Positions 13,233 through 26,700 of a stretch of 64,000 bases of DNA are shown piece after piece (position 1 is the first letter of the stretch; each line of letters begins with the position of its first letter). The DNA is taken from NCBI GenBank assembly GCA_036583965.1, contig JAZBQD010000015.1, positions 71,588,330 to 71,652,329 of the forward strand, written 5' to 3'. The notes beneath the pieces are model-generated. The model had not been told where the DNA came from and searched no databases. It saw only the letters and a list, made by a program, of their open reading frames with translations. Made by a program: the position numbers and the translations under genes. The stretch comes from Prunella strophiata (taxonomy: Eukaryota; Chordata; Aves; Passeriformes; Prunellidae).

Positions 13233-16200
13233 ACATAAATGGCCTTAAAACATATGACTATTACCTATTTATTCCTGTAAGAACTACACAGCTCCTAAAT
13301 AGCAGATTTATTTATTTCTCAGTGTGACACAGAAAATTTTTATAAAAGAGTCAAGGCCTGATCATCAGACCATCTAATCTGTTAGCTCTGCATAGGGGGA
13401 TGAAAGGTATACAGGTCTCTCAACATCAGAACTCTTCTCAGGAGTTAAAAAAAAAAAGGTGATTTAGGAAAATACCACAGGATGAGAATAACTGGTGATC
13501 ACTAACTAATAAAGTAATTTCAAGTGTCGGACACAACACAAAATAAGAATTTGAACTAGGAAACAAGGCTGTTATAAAGAGAGATCTTCTGAAGAACAGC
13601 AGAAGGAATAAATAATACATTATCAGCAGGAATTAAAATTTTCTCTAATAGCAATTGTTTGTAAGATATGAAGGAAAAATGTAATATTAAACTTCAAAGT
13701 CAAATAAAGGTACTCCAAACCATCGCAATACAGGGAAGGAACCAAGCCAACCAGTGTTATCAGCCAGAAAGCCTATGCTTGGAGAAAAGAGCAGAGCACA
13801 AAACTCCACTCCTCAGAAGCTTTTTTTTTTGTTCTGGCCTTTTTTTTCTCTATTGTAAACTGGAAGAATACAATCTTTCAAACACACCAGAAGAAACAGA
13901 ACCATGTAATCTCTGAAAACAGGAAATTAATTCTACAGCAGTTTTCAAAGCAAAAAATAAGAATGCTAGATTTCATTTAGTCAAAAGCCTTTTAAATAGC
14001 CTCATGTGGAAGAATCTGTGGTAATGCTATTAGTGTCACTGTTGATATAAAACAGCATACACATGGCTAAATACACTTTTCCTCTAGAATCACAGGGTAA
14101 CATGATACCAGAAATAAAGGAAGAATCACAGAAGTGAAAAATACTCAGTTCTATTTACTAAAATTTCATTCCATCACCTCCCATACAAAAGCAACATTTT
14201 AACAAGCAAGCCAAATGGGGCTGTCCCTTAACTGGTTGATTAATTCCTCAGTGCTCCACAAAGTCAAAACATTAATACATTACATACACAAAAGAATTGC
14301 TCATTGGCAACAACAACATGTTGCACATGAGCACATATGTTAATAAGCTGCATGGAAAAATAAAATATTTAAACAACAAAAAAAATAAATCTAGCAATAG
14401 CAGCTTTCATAAGTAGCATAATGCAAAGTACTCTTGATCATCCTGACAACCACTAAACAGTAAACACAGTTTACCACTGCATGTTCTAAACGCTCATATG
14501 AGGTTGCAGTCTCAGGAAAGTGACCATCAGCATTGGAATGCAGTCAAGCTTATTAGCAACATTCAAGGTGTACAAGGATGCACACAGTGAGTAATGAGAT
14601 TTTGCTTACTGAATTATTTTGCCCATTTTTGGTAGTTTCAAATACTCTCATAAGAGACACTTCAACTGTTCTAGCAAAAAAATGCAGCCTAGCTCTTCCA
14701 CTGTAACACCCAGAGCTCTGCATTGATTTATTTATTTAAAGTAAAAAAAAAGAAGGCTTTAGAATAGGGTTTGAAAAGCAATGGGCAAACACTCAGCACT
14801 CAAAGTACCTGGATTTCAAGGACTGTTTGATTCAGGTACTGCAGTGTGAGGTGCTAGATGAAGCCAGACACAACTGAGAGCTAGCCTAGTATTTAATTAC
14901 AGCTCTAACAAGCTGGGAAAAAAAAAAATAATAAGAAGAAAAACGTTAAATTTCAAGATTATTAAGGAAAAGAACTAACCACTTTGGTTGTATCCCAGCA
15001 GCAACAAAGCCAGCTGCCCTCTGAACACAGTACCAGCCCCAGGCAATACATATATTCTAAGGAATAAGTCCCAGAGGAACTGAAATTCACCAGAACTAAG
15101 ATTTGTGTGAATGTTGCTAAAGTATACAAATTGCCATCTATTTAACATGATGTCTGTGGCCAAGATGTGGTCATTAACATGTTACAGTAATATCAGAAGG
15201 CAGCAAGCCTACTGCAGTGAACACTCCCCAACTAAGCAATGTACTGCAGTGAACAGGACTATGAGCTACCACAGCAGACTAAATAAAGCTCTAATGATGA
15301 CAATGTAACAAATGCTTTCACCGCTGTTCTTATCTATCTCCCATGTATCTCTTGCTTCTAGTACCAGTGTTCTGGGAGCAGCTGGGAGTGAAATAAATTC
15401 CCTCCTGTTTGGCACAGTGACAGTTAATAAATGTTAATTCAAAGTTTATTTCAATATTAAGCTACTTCAAAGTTTCGGTGCCTGATGCAGCTGAGGCAGA
15501 AGACACTTAAAGGAGAGAAAGGTGCTACTGGAAAAAGACCCCCCTCCTTGGCACACAGTGTCAATCGCACGCACCTCCTACTCATTTTCAGCTCTTGGTG
15601 ACTTCACTTCAAATATAGGGTTTTGATGCTAAATAAATGAATAGCATCTGGTCCTCTGCAAGCTTTTTCTAGGAGAAATTCATACCTTTAGCTTTAGAAA
15701 TACTCTCAGTGTTGTTGAACACTCAAATAATAGAGATTTGGGCTCAGTTAGCATAGTGAAACGGATTTGACTGTACTTCTGGGTTTCAAAATTTTTGTGC
15801 TTTATAACGCCTGTGCTTACAGACTGGCATCATCACCTTCATCCCATGCATTCTAATACTTCAGAAAGGTATCAAGAGAACAGAACTAGGAAAAATACCA
15901 CACAAGCTATTAGTTCAAGATTATTGGCTTTTCTGTACTGACATGGAATGCTGTGCTAACTAAGCCGTGCCACAGTAAAGACACTGCTTCCCATCTATTT
16001 TCCTCTCATATATGACTAAGCTGCTCTCACCTTCTTCATCATATGGAATACAAATTAAAGACTTTCATTCTTTTAAAATCTTCTTTCTTACAGCAGCTTG
16101 GCTGACAATTCAACTCAGTCTTCCAGCTAATTTCATAAGACAGCATATGTTTTTTCGGGACAGAACCTGGCTCTCACTAAGCTGGATGGCATTATTTTCT

Positions 16201-19200
16201 ATTCACTTTGAGGGGGAGAAATATCAAATCTTTTTTAGTTCTTTCACACATGCACACAGTACTTCAGGAATATGAAAAGAGCTATCCATATAATGTCATA
16301 ACTGGCACTTACAGTGATGGATTTATCAACTTACTGCTTCAATCATCAAGAAATACTGGAAGCATAAAACAGTCTTTCAGAAAGCTCTCATCTTCCTGTA
16401 TGAGAATGCTTCATTCATAATCTTGCCTAGCTTTTTCTCCATTCCCTACATTCACAGATACTTTCAGTTCTTAAATTGAGATATTCACAGGCTATTTTCT
16501 TGCTTTACAGTAGCTCTACATTTAAAAAAATCAGTATTACATATTCTATTCTCTGTACATACACTTAAGTCTGTTACTGCATAGGCGTTTGATAGAGTTC
16601 AAGAGAGGTCATAGCAATTACTTTGCTACTTCTCAAAGTAACTGGTCATCTGCAGAAGGTATTGTCCTGAAAAATCACATGAACACAGCTAATACTGTTT
16701 TCAGGTTTTATAACTAATCAAATTATGTATGTATAATCTTCAGCAGACTTGAGCATCCGCTAATCATAAAAACCCTAGGCAAAAGATTGAGACACAAAGA
16801 TGAATAATAAAGTAGAAAAATGCATTGAAGGCAATGCCACTTATGTAAAGGAGAATAGTGTAACACTATTAAGAAGCTATTCCCTTATCTGTGAAGTAAA
16901 TTTAAGTCCAAAATAATAAAGATAAGAAGGGGGAAGGGATTAAAAAAAAAACAAACCCAAGCACTAAACACAGAATCTTTTGTGGAAATAAAGATATTTT
17001 GGAGAAGGTAGGAAGCTACTTCCATAACTGAGCTATGTTCAGTATTATGTTTAATAATATTACAAAATTATAGTTGCAATTCTTTGACAGCCTTTTTCCA
17101 GGAGAACCTTCTTTTAACCTTTGGAATATTTAACCAAGTAAAGAAAAAGTCACACAAAGCTCTAACCATGGGGTAACACCCAACGTTTGCTGCAATTTGT
17201 GTCTTTCCACAAGGAAAGGAACCACAAGCATGATATTCACAGCCAGGTTGCTTTTCCATTGCACTTCCCCCAGACATCTAATTTTTAAGGTACAGTTGCC
17301 TCCAGAGCTTCATATCTGAGTAACAACAGTTCAAAGGCCAAAGACAGGAATAAAAACCTCTGAGTCATATCCATTACATCCATACATTTAATCAAATTTC
17401 ATTTCTCACACAGGTCAAGGCATAAAATGACAATACAATCTATGAACATAACCTCTTTTGTGCAACCATATCAGCTCATGGAGGTAACCGAATCAGGCCA
17501 CAAAGAGGGGAAAAAAAGAAGGTGGTTAGAAATATGGTGGAAGAAATTTGAATTCTGTCCAAGAAGAGGATGACAGATGCTTTTACAGAGTACCAATTCA
17601 CTCCTTCAGGGCTGCCTCCACTGACACAATAGCCTAAGGGACGTCTGAAGCAAAAGGGAACTCAGTCAGTCCTCTACCCACCAAAGCTGCACATTTTCTC
17701 TCCAGAAACTTAAGCAGAAGGTATAGCAGTCTATCTGTCCTGACCTCTTTCTTTTAGCCTTAAGTATTCATCACACTGAGTCAATGCCTGCTTACATTTT
17801 CAGTACTTTGGTTTTACAGATGCATGAACATAGGTAATGGGGTCTTTTTCAGCTTTATGTTAGGTGAACTTCATGGGGGGAACACTAATGGGTTATTCAC
17901 TCCGAGTATTTATGGAAGTTCACTGCTACCTGTTCACATTTATATGGGTCTGGTTTCCATGTTGAACAAGCAGCAAAGTTTTGGGGTTTGTTTGTTTGTT
18001 TACACATAGAACTCTCAAGATTTCCCTCTGTCAAACACCTGTTGACTCTACAACAAAGTACATCAGAACCACCTGGACTGGAAGCATCTTCATACATGAT
18101 GGAAACCACCTCCTAAAGGATGTGCATGAAAGTGAACTGAACACTACACATCATTTCCCAGGATCTTAGCTGTCCTGAAATGCAGTGATTCCCAAGCTAA
18201 AGGGTCCAAACTTTGACTCTACACTTTCTACCCCAGCTAAAACAAGCAGAACAATAAAATACAAAGAACAGAAATGGTTTCAAACACTTCCATATTCAGG
18301 ACACAAACAGACACACAAACCTTCTCTAATGGCTTAATTATATAACCAATTTATATTTTTTAAATTCTGTCAGAAGTTTGGTCAGCATGGGTCATGACAA
18401 GGCAAAGACTAAGAATATTTTAATGACAGGAGAATCTTTGGTGGCAAATAAAAAAACGGAAATAATGCCTGTGACTTATTTCTTATCAGTTGCAGCAGAG
18501 CAAAGTGAAGGAAAGGAAAAACAAATTTACTCTTGAATGAAAGTATATACCCGCAGCCAAGTTTTTGAGATTTTTCACTGCACTTCCAAAAGAAAAAAAC
18601 AGGTTTAGCTCAACTTGCATATTCAGACTTAACAAGTAACACTGAAGGATAACAGGGGCCTTTGACAACTCCTCTCTCACCATGTAACTAAGTATTGAGA
18701 GTACTCTTTGACATACAAACACCCATATGCTTCATTAGCATAATTTTGCTTTTAGTCAACATTCTAAATGACTCTCTTGGTTATTATCCTTTCACTCGAT
18801 GGATGAAAGCCAAATATCCGCATCATAAAAGTCAGGCATAATGTTGGGTTCACAATCTCCAGGTAGGCTTAAGATACAAAACACATGCAATTTACATATA
18901 TATAGAGAAACTGCACTAGTGCATTTATCTTGAATAATTAAATCATGGTAATTTCCCACTTTGTTTCAGAAATATAACAAAAGAGAAGGCAAGAGTCTTT
19001 AAGACATAAAAGCCTTTGCAGTTTACCCTGTTTGTCAAAAACGAGCCAGATACTTGCTTTAAATATTTTTTTAAATCCAGACCCTGATAGATAATTACAG
19101 TTTCTTTTTCTTGAGATCCCAGAGTGACAATTAATGAATCTCTTGTGCAAAACTGAACATGCAGCACTCAATTCAAATTATCTGTCTTTCAGGAGTATTT

Positions 19201-21983
19201 ATTATGCCTAGAGTCAGCTGCTGGCACAGGAATGCACATGATACCTGCAAATCTCAGTCAAACAGGCATTAATGGGCTTTTAATAAAGCCTAGGACTGTG
19301 AGTAGCCTATTTATTCCAAATAATTTCTATGACAACATACAGTCCTGAAAAATGATAATTTTGATTCATAACCATACTTCTATTTATATAGAAGTTTCGC
19401 CCTCCTCTAGCATCACAAAAAAAGCTTCCAGCAGCAATCAGTATGACTGTCAATCAATAAAAACTGCAACCATATCCAAAAAAACAAACCAACACAAGTG
19501 TTAAGAAATTACAAAACCCTAAGAAAAATCAGTAATTCATCAGTACAGAAGTTCAGCCAGCCAGCATCCTAGCTCTAAACAGATTGATCAAAATCACTCA
19601 TCTTGAAAAGAATGTGGGCTGAGGATCCTACCACACAGTACAGTTTAACACTGACACCCTGACCACGGGGGTGCCACTGGCTTTAGATGCCACACATATC
19701 TCTAGTTCACCTAAACCAAACTGTGCAACTTTCTTTCACTGAGCCTTCTCCACCATATAATCATATCCAGACATCCCTTTTTTAAGTAAAACTATATTTA
19801 TACCAGACACATAAAATTATTTCTGCTACAACTCAAGGCTGAGACCTGCCCTGCAGGAAAAGTTTAAATTTGGTCAAAACGGTTTTATCACATATTGTTT
19901 TAAGTGATTAAGGTAAATCACCACCCCGACAAGTCTTCCTACAATTTCATGAAATGGGAGGTTGTCATAACAATTTTATTTTAGGAAACAGAATTGAGTA
20001 AAATACTTTGCAGAGTAAGTTACAGTAACTGGACTGCAAGTTGCTAAACAACTGAGAAAAAGAAACATCAAAGACCTACCTGGTGAATGTTAAAGTCACC
20101 TTTATCACAGCACAGTTAGCTGTGTCAGGGGTGTTTACCTAAGTCAGCTTCGTTTACATTAAGACTAGAAACATGGATTCAAGTCTTTTCCTGCAAGCTG
20201 CAAAAACAGCGCCAGCTGTCTCCAAAGCCACAAATAGTTCTATGAACTGAAGCCGAAAGCTTTCTTGCTCAGCAACTGCTCAGATCTGTGCCATTATGGG
20301 GAGGCCACGTGCTCTCAGAATTCCCAGAGAACTCTGGGAAAGACTGAATACTTCTGCTTCCATTTACTGCCAGTTCCACTAATCTGTCTTCAGATAAGTT
20401 TACAATGAGATTATAATAATGACTCATCCTAGCCTCCCTCTTCACACACAAATTACTCTTCTCTGTTTTCCTATTTTCTCACCCCATTGTCAGCTGCCCA
20501 TACCAGCTGACAGAGATTTCCTGAAGGGCTGTTTGCTTCTTTTGACTTCAGATGCAATGGGAGTAGAAATTGCATCATATGAACAGTACCACCTTAAAAT
20601 GGCAAAGACTAAAACCATGACTAGTACAAAGCTAAAAACACGGATGTTTCCACATCTGCTTAACAAAGGGACATAAAATACCAGCTAACTAAGCCCCAAA
20701 AGTACATATATATTGGTGCTGGAGAAAGCAGCAATGTTCACTTCACTCCTCCTGACAAATCCATTTCCTGATAAACCACCCCTGACACACATCAGAAATC
20801 CAAGGGTTTTCAAACAGCACCATGAATCATCTGGAGCAGACACAAACTCTGGGGGCCTACATCTTCCAGCACAAAAGCAGCTCATGCACTGCAAACCTAA
20901 TTTAATTTTGACTAGCTTATTCTGTCTATGGCTAAATACCTTCTTCTTCACATAGCTTGTACTGCCACCAGAGTTGTGCAAGTATTCTCAAAGAGCCTAC
21001 AACAGACACATTAAACCCTTTCCCTTACATACACAAAAGGCTCTCAGTTCTACCAGGAAAACAACTTCTCTTGACTTGTAAACAAACTTATAATATAATT
21101 CATATTAATTCCCACCTAACTATGCTTCTTATGTCCTCCTGCTGCTTTCTTTCTCAAGAGGATTAGATCAAAGAAATAAAATAGTTCAGCTCAATGCTTT
21201 CAGTCTGATACACAGACTCAGAATAACTGTATGTACAACTGCCTAATACAAACCAATAATGTATCCTTTACATGAAAACCAAAGCAAAGGGCACACTCAA
21301 AGTGCATATTTTGACAATCAACTGATCAGGTGGACGAAGAAATGCATTTTGAGGTGCAACAGCTAGTTAATAGGATAGCTCTAGAAGTCTTTAAACTTTC
21401 TCCTCTGTCTTAAAGGCATAACCTTTGCTCACAGTATTAAAATACAGTTTGTTTTTGATAGCATCTATAGACCAAGAGTGCACTGCTCTCCCAATCATTC
21501 CAGCCTAGCTGCCTGGGCTTTGTTTCACACTGGGGACTGGTCTCAGGGCACCTCACCTAGACTCCCTAAGGTGATGCTAAACTGACACACACATTTCAAG
21601 GAGACATCCAACACATGCCAGCTAGGATTGGTCCTTCAGTCCAGATGACCAAACTAATTAATCTCTAAAACACACACAGTGTGAACATGAAGTCCTGAGC
21701 ACCTGCTGCTAACCACTACAGATGTGCTTCTACTGTGTCACAGCACCTGCTACAGCAGACACAGCCACAAAAATCAAGGTTAAATTTTAACTTTTCCCTG
21801 CACTATTTGAGTGAAAAAGGGAAAACATAATCTTGTTTGAAGAAGGGAATAAAGCAGGCACTGTGTTGTAAGAGAGGCTTAGATCTGTGAACAGGCACAA
21901 GAAGTCTTGTCATGTGGATCCTAATGAGGCTCCTTGCCATGAGGCTGGCATGCCAAGGAAAGATAAGCAGGTATATAACACTG

Positions 21984-22557
21984 TGCTGGGTCTGACTGAG
22001 ATGGTAAATTCTCCCCACAGCAGCCCTCACAGTGCTGTGCTTTACACTGGTAGCTAGAAACACCATGTAACTTAAAACACACCAGTTTTTGCTACTGCTG
22101 AGCAGCACTTCCACAGAACCGAAGCTGCTTCTCCAACATTATCCTCTCACCAGCAGGCAGTGGGTAGACAAGATCTTGGGAGGGGACACAGCCAGGACAG
22201 CTGACCCCAACTGACCAATGGAATATTCCATACCATCTGCTCAGCAATAAAAACTAGGAGAAAGGAGGAGGAGGCAGGGAGAGTTCATTACTATGATGTT
22301 TGTCTTCCAGAGTAATCACTAAACACATACTGAAGCCCTACTTCCCAATGGACATGATCTGTAGATGGGACATAGTGGATACATATTTTATTTTCCTTTG
22401 CTCCCATGCATGGCCTTTGCTTTTGCTTTATTAAACTGTCCTTATCTTGACATATGTGTTTTTTCATCTTACTTTCTCCCTCCTCATCCTGCTGAGCAGG
22501 GGAGTAATAGAGCAGCTTGGTGGACACTGGCTGTCCAGTCAAAGTTAACACACCTCA
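21984..22557 (+). mobile_element. solo LTR of an avian endogenous retrovirus (near full length)
   Basis: Begins TGCTGGGTCTGACTGAGATGG and proceeds through blocks I recognise from a common avian LTR family: TGCTACTGCTGAGCAGCACTT, GGGAGGGGACACAGCCAGGAC, AGCTGACCCCAACTGACCAA, GGAATATTCCATACCAT, CAATAAAAACTAGG, TTTTGCTTTATTAAACTGTC with a poly(A)-type ATTAAA, and the end CAAAGTTAACACACCTCA. No gag, pol or env sequence adjoins it, so it is a solo LTR left by recombination. No clear target-site duplication; ends are approximate. Confidence 0.82.
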
Positions 22558-22907
22558 AATAAAAGGATGTATCCCTAAACAAAGTTTAAATTGACCCCAA
22601 GGTAAAATTTCTTACTTTAGACAAAACTTGACTGCAATACAGGCTCTATCAACTGATGTGTCACAAGTGCAGAATTACAAGATGACCAACTTGTTTGATG
22701 AAGAAAGGACACAAATTTTAATTCTCCTGCCTGGTATTTGAATTTATTAATTAAATTACTTTTCCCTCCTCAGAAAGGTGTTTCCTATTCAAGTAAATAA
22801 ACACATTTGGGTTTATTTCAAGAAATTTTCACAATGCTTATTTATTACCATTATTTTACGTGTGAAATAAATATAATCTAAGTCAGTCTATTTACCAAAA
22901 CACAGGA

Positions 22908-23158
22908 ATGGTTCTCTGGTTTGTTTTTATTAACTTGAGCAAATAGCAAGGACAAACCCATGCCCTAAGTTAGTAGATAAACATTTCAGGTAAATATAGT
23001 CTTGGCTGGAAAGAAAAACAGCTAGCTGAGGAAAGCAGCACAAAAGGTGGCTTTGGTAAGAACAGAAAAACAGCGACAGCCCATCAAATCTCCCTGCTTT
23101 CATTTCTAAACAGCAGTAATCCAATAAATTTAGTTAAAACTGCTAAGTAACTGCAGTC
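22908..23158 (-). other. DAP: predicted 3' UTR and poly(A) site of the alternative DAP terminal exon
   Basis: Minus-strand sequence following the TAA at 23159. It carries AATAAA at 22931-22926 in the context GTTAATAAAAAC, then a GU-rich downstream element (CCTGTGTTTTGGT, 22906-22894). Cleavage would be expected around 22905-22915. This spacing is textbook for a poly(A) site and supports the exon call above, but AATAAA is frequent in AT-rich introns. Confidence 0.4.
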
Positions 23159-23195
23159 TTAGTATCCTCCACCACCAAAACGGAAAGATTCCCAT
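23159..23195 (-). CDS. DAP: candidate alternative DAP C-terminal exon (coding part)
   Basis: On the minus strand, 480 bases below the exon 2 donor, there is a branch-point match (CTAAT), a pyrimidine tract (TCTGCTTTTGTTTTTAG) and then 23195. Joined to exon 2 in phase (AG+A = Arg51), the frame reads R51 then WESFRFGGGGY and stops at TAA (23161-23159), giving a 62-residue protein instead of about 102. The tail is aromatic and Gly-rich, unlike the canonical C-terminus, and Ser51 is lost. The 3' UTR continues to an AATAAA at 22931-22926, with a GU-rich stretch about 25 nt beyond. All elements are in the right order and spacing, but no transcript evidence is available and I do not recall this isoform, so it remains a prediction. 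Confidence 0.42.
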
Positions 23196-23675
23196 CTAAA
23201 AACAAAAGCAGATAATATTAGCACCATATATTTTTACTTGTCTTTTCAAAAGCACCACATTGTCAAACACCCCACAGACACAGGATTAGGGGCCAAAGGG
23301 TAAAAGGAAACACCCAGCACACAGAATGACCACCTCATATATGGACTGCCAGCCTAATACCTGTGTCCAAATATGCCTAGCCTCTATGCTTCTGCACAGT
23401 CTGAGTTGAAACATTTCAGGAAAGCTGAGGTTTTACTTCTAATGTACTTTTTTCTCCAGCCTTCTCTTACACGGCAGGATCATTTAAAAGAGGCTCAGCA
23501 ATATGAAAATTCCCAAATTCCCAAATTCTCTTGAAGGAGCATCTAACTTGCTACTGCTTTATGATGCAAAAACAACTGCACCTTTGGTCTGCTAGTCACA
23601 AGGAGAACAAACTGGTGATAAGGTTCAAGGTCATGGAAATTCACTGTACCACACGCACCAAATCAAAGTGCTCAC

Positions 23676-23772
23676 CTGCTGGTTTCCCAGTCTTGGTCAT
23701 CCTTATCTTTTTCTTCTTTGGCATCTGAATTGTGTGGGTGTTTCTGCACAATCCGCATCCCCCCAGCTTTCA
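23676..23772 (-). CDS. DAP: DAP, coding exon 2
   Basis: This 97-bp exon has acceptor ...TTTTCATTCCAG before 23772 and donor CAG|GTGAGC at 23675, both strong. With the G carried from exon 1 it encodes residues 19-50: VKAGGMRIVQKHPHNSDA, then the charged run KEEKDKDDQDWETS, ending with two bases (AG) of codon 51. The Lys/Asp/Glu-rich stretch followed by a tryptophan is typical of DAP; about 26 of 32 residues match human DAP recalled from memory. Codon 51 is Ser in human (an mTOR site). Here AG plus C or T from the standard next exon would restore Ser, whereas AG plus A from the candidate exon at 23195 gives Arg. The frame has no stop and both junction phases fit, so this is a live exon and not a retrocopy. 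Confidence 0.97.
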
Positions 23773-26700
23773 CTGGAATGAAAATTAAACAGATAAAAAC
23801 AAACCTCGGTCAAATCAGCATTAAGTGAAGAACGTAAGGATGACCCACCCTGCTTCCCTCCTGATACTTTGCATAGTAATTTAATAGTAACCACAGTCTG
23901 AAAAAGAGGCACAAAGTGTTAAAAAGTGGCAAGCCTAAAGAACAGCTACTTCAGGACCACATCTGCCGTTCTCTTTTACATGATGCCATCTTTGCTTATC
24001 CTGAGAAGCTGCAGCTCATTTTATCACCTGCTTCCAATGACATTTTAGAAAACTCAATTCTGTTTTAATTCCCCCTCCACCTCATACTAACTTGCCAGCA
24101 GCCAGAAGAAACTGAGGCAATGACTTGCATAAAATCAAAGAAACTAACTTGTCATTTCATGTTAAAAACGACATCTATAATAATGGTATTTATACAGAGA
24201 AGTACTTCACAAATAGTGTAATAAAAATCAAAATTTAGGAGAGCTGCTTAACTTGCTTTTAGAACAGAGCTTTTTGGTATAAAAAACATATGAGCATTTA
24301 CAACATTTTAAATCCTTGCATCATTTAAGTTTTAGAAATGATGCAAACACTGAAAGCAGCTCTTTGAAATACAAAACAAGAAGTGAAAGCAAATCCACTT
24401 ATGTGCATCACTTATCCACTCCAAAGTGAAATCTAAAACAGGAACCAAGCCAGGCTTAGCACTGCAGCTAATAAGCAGAGCAACAGGTTGCTCTTGATCT
24501 GCTTTCTGGTTCAATAGTGTACTTTTCTTTTTCTTCAACAATTGCTACCCATGCTTACAGGACAGCACAGGATAAGATGATGCATCTCTTTAGCTTAATT
24601 GGATGGGTTACACTGCCATCAGCAACCACATCAGAAAACCACTATAGTGGTCAGAAGTCAATAAAACCTCTTAGAGACACGCTGGTTTGTGTTTCACAGT
24701 GCCTTGACACAGTGTCTGTGGTGAGCCTCGGCAGAGGTGTCACAGCTGGAGCGAGCAGGATGCCAGAGCAGCACTCGGAGAAGCTGCAGCTGGCAGGGAC
24801 AGGGAGGCTGGGCTTCTGACAGCCCTCCTGTGTCCTGCCACAGATGGAGCAGGGCACCTCACAGCTGTTCAGTGCTAATCCCAGAAACCTAGACACAGGG
24901 CTAATTCCCAATTCTTAACCAGGACAGCAATGGAAAGGCCACTGCCATGCATAAATTTTACAGCCTGGGTGAAGGAAAGCAGGAAAGAGAAAGTGACTTG
25001 CTCCAGGAGAAAGTGAAAGCTTTGGCCCTGTCTTTTAAAAATAGATTTTAGGTTCTGAATGATATTTGAATGATAAACTTCTAACTCAATAACGGTCATT
25101 AACTAAAGACAGGCAATCAACAGACAAACCCCAAGAAATATCTTTTAAAACCTATCAAAACTATGTCCTCTTATCATGCACTAAAAAAACCCCAAATCCA
25201 AATCACTAACCATTTCGTGTTCCCTCTCCAGCGTAAAACTGTAATAGATAAGAAATGTTTCACATGGGACAAGGAAAGAAAGACTACATTTCCTTGCAGA
25301 AAACTACATTTCTTTGCTGCTTGAAGTGAAGCAAAAATTAAAATTCCAATTAATTTTTCCCAATTTAATCTCCTTAGAAATTTAAGTTTGTTTGCAAAAG
25401 CAAACACTGAGTTTTGTCAAGTGCAGTATTTTTTTAACATCTCAGTTATTCAAAGTACTGCTACGCTTTATTTACATTTATTTATAAATTATGAATTTAT
25501 TTTAATTAATTTCTAAATTTAACATCATTGCACAGTCAGGACCTTTTACTTATTTGTTTCAAATGACTTTCCATGGAAGATGCTGTCTCCACAGCAACAT
25601 CTGCCAGGGTTACAAAAACCAGTTCTGAACAATACACACACTTCCATGTCCTTCAACATCTAACAGAAAACTGGAGAAAATGATACCTGAAGATTTAGTG
25701 CTAATTCAGATCTAAAATGTCTCTCCTCTCACATTGTGTATCATCAGACCATCAGCCACTCCTTTTCTCTTTATCTGTCACTGGAAAAAATACATAGCTA
25801 ACACATTCAGATTTGCCTATATGCAGAATCAAAAAGCAGGGATTAAAAAGCAAATAACCAGACAACTAAAAAGGCATAATAGTGACTCATGCAGCAACTT
25901 AGAATTTTAAATGTGATTTTTTGAACTAATATCGTCAGGCATAGTATATACAGCTTAAAGTACTTTGGTGCATAATTGAATTATATTTGACAATCCAAGG
26001 TTATGGTGCAGAAGGAACCAGCAAACAGCTGCAATAATCATGCGTATTTGTGAGACCAGAAGTGAAATAATTAGACAGCATTTTAATGAACTGCCACCCA
26101 TGACACAGCATGCTCACACCCAATCCAGTTTCTGGAAATTTAGCTTAAGATGATAAATACTCTTGCAGCATAATTCACCTTCCTTTTCAAAAGGTATCAG
26201 CTAAGCTATATTACTTCAGGGTGTGACAAGAGAAGAACTCATTACACCCATGAAGCTAATGAAAAATCCACTCAACACTTGTGAGATTTTTCTCAGGAGT
26301 TATGAGGAATCATCTATTTCCTCCTTGCCTAGCATTTACTACATAATTCAACAGATGCTTACCATGGTGATTTTGTCACTTAAAAATCATCCTTAAAAGA
26401 GCTCAGATTTCCTTATCCTGCAAACAAAGGATTTAAATAACTGATAAACCACCTTCCAGAACAATGTCAGACAGCAGTGTCCAGAAGCTTGATGGTGCCA
26501 ATGACCCTGTGCTGGGATTAGGAAGAAAGCAGCTCCTGTGCTGAAGAGCAAGTGCAGCGCTCAGGTGCTAATGCAGGAAAGGACAGGAAATGTCTCCCTG
26601 GAGTGGTGACAGCCAAGTGGCCCTAAGCCTTTACTAAAGAGTGAAATAAAGAAGGGATCATTTGCCAGCACACTCAGAAGAGCAACAAGTTATCAGCTTC

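Larger units (their letters stand above)
1..23675 (-). other. DAP: 5' part of DAP intron 2 (continues off the window)
   Basis: Starts at the GTGAGC donor at 23675 and runs to the low edge of the window with no match to the remaining DAP coding sequence, so intron 2 is at least 23.7 kb if only the canonical exons are used. A long second intron is consistent with the human gene as I recall it. Repeats and the candidate alternative last exon inside it are listed separately. The stretches 1-1269, 1791-6092, 6871-11700, 13233-21983 and 23196-23675 are AT-rich unique-looking DNA in which I see no gene, RNA gene or recognisable element. Confidence 0.7.

Noticed and set aside
1..23158. Search for the canonical C-terminal exon(s) of DAP (PPKPTVF..., ...QHIQQPRK)
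   Set aside because: No minus-strand segment encoding these motifs was found by eye. It is presumed to lie below coordinate 1; a translated search would settle this.
24651..24911. GC-richer patch with an 86-codon Cys-rich minus-strand frame in intron 1
   Set aside because: Splicing it between exons 1 and 2 would break the DAP reading, and no good acceptor/donor pair flanks it.
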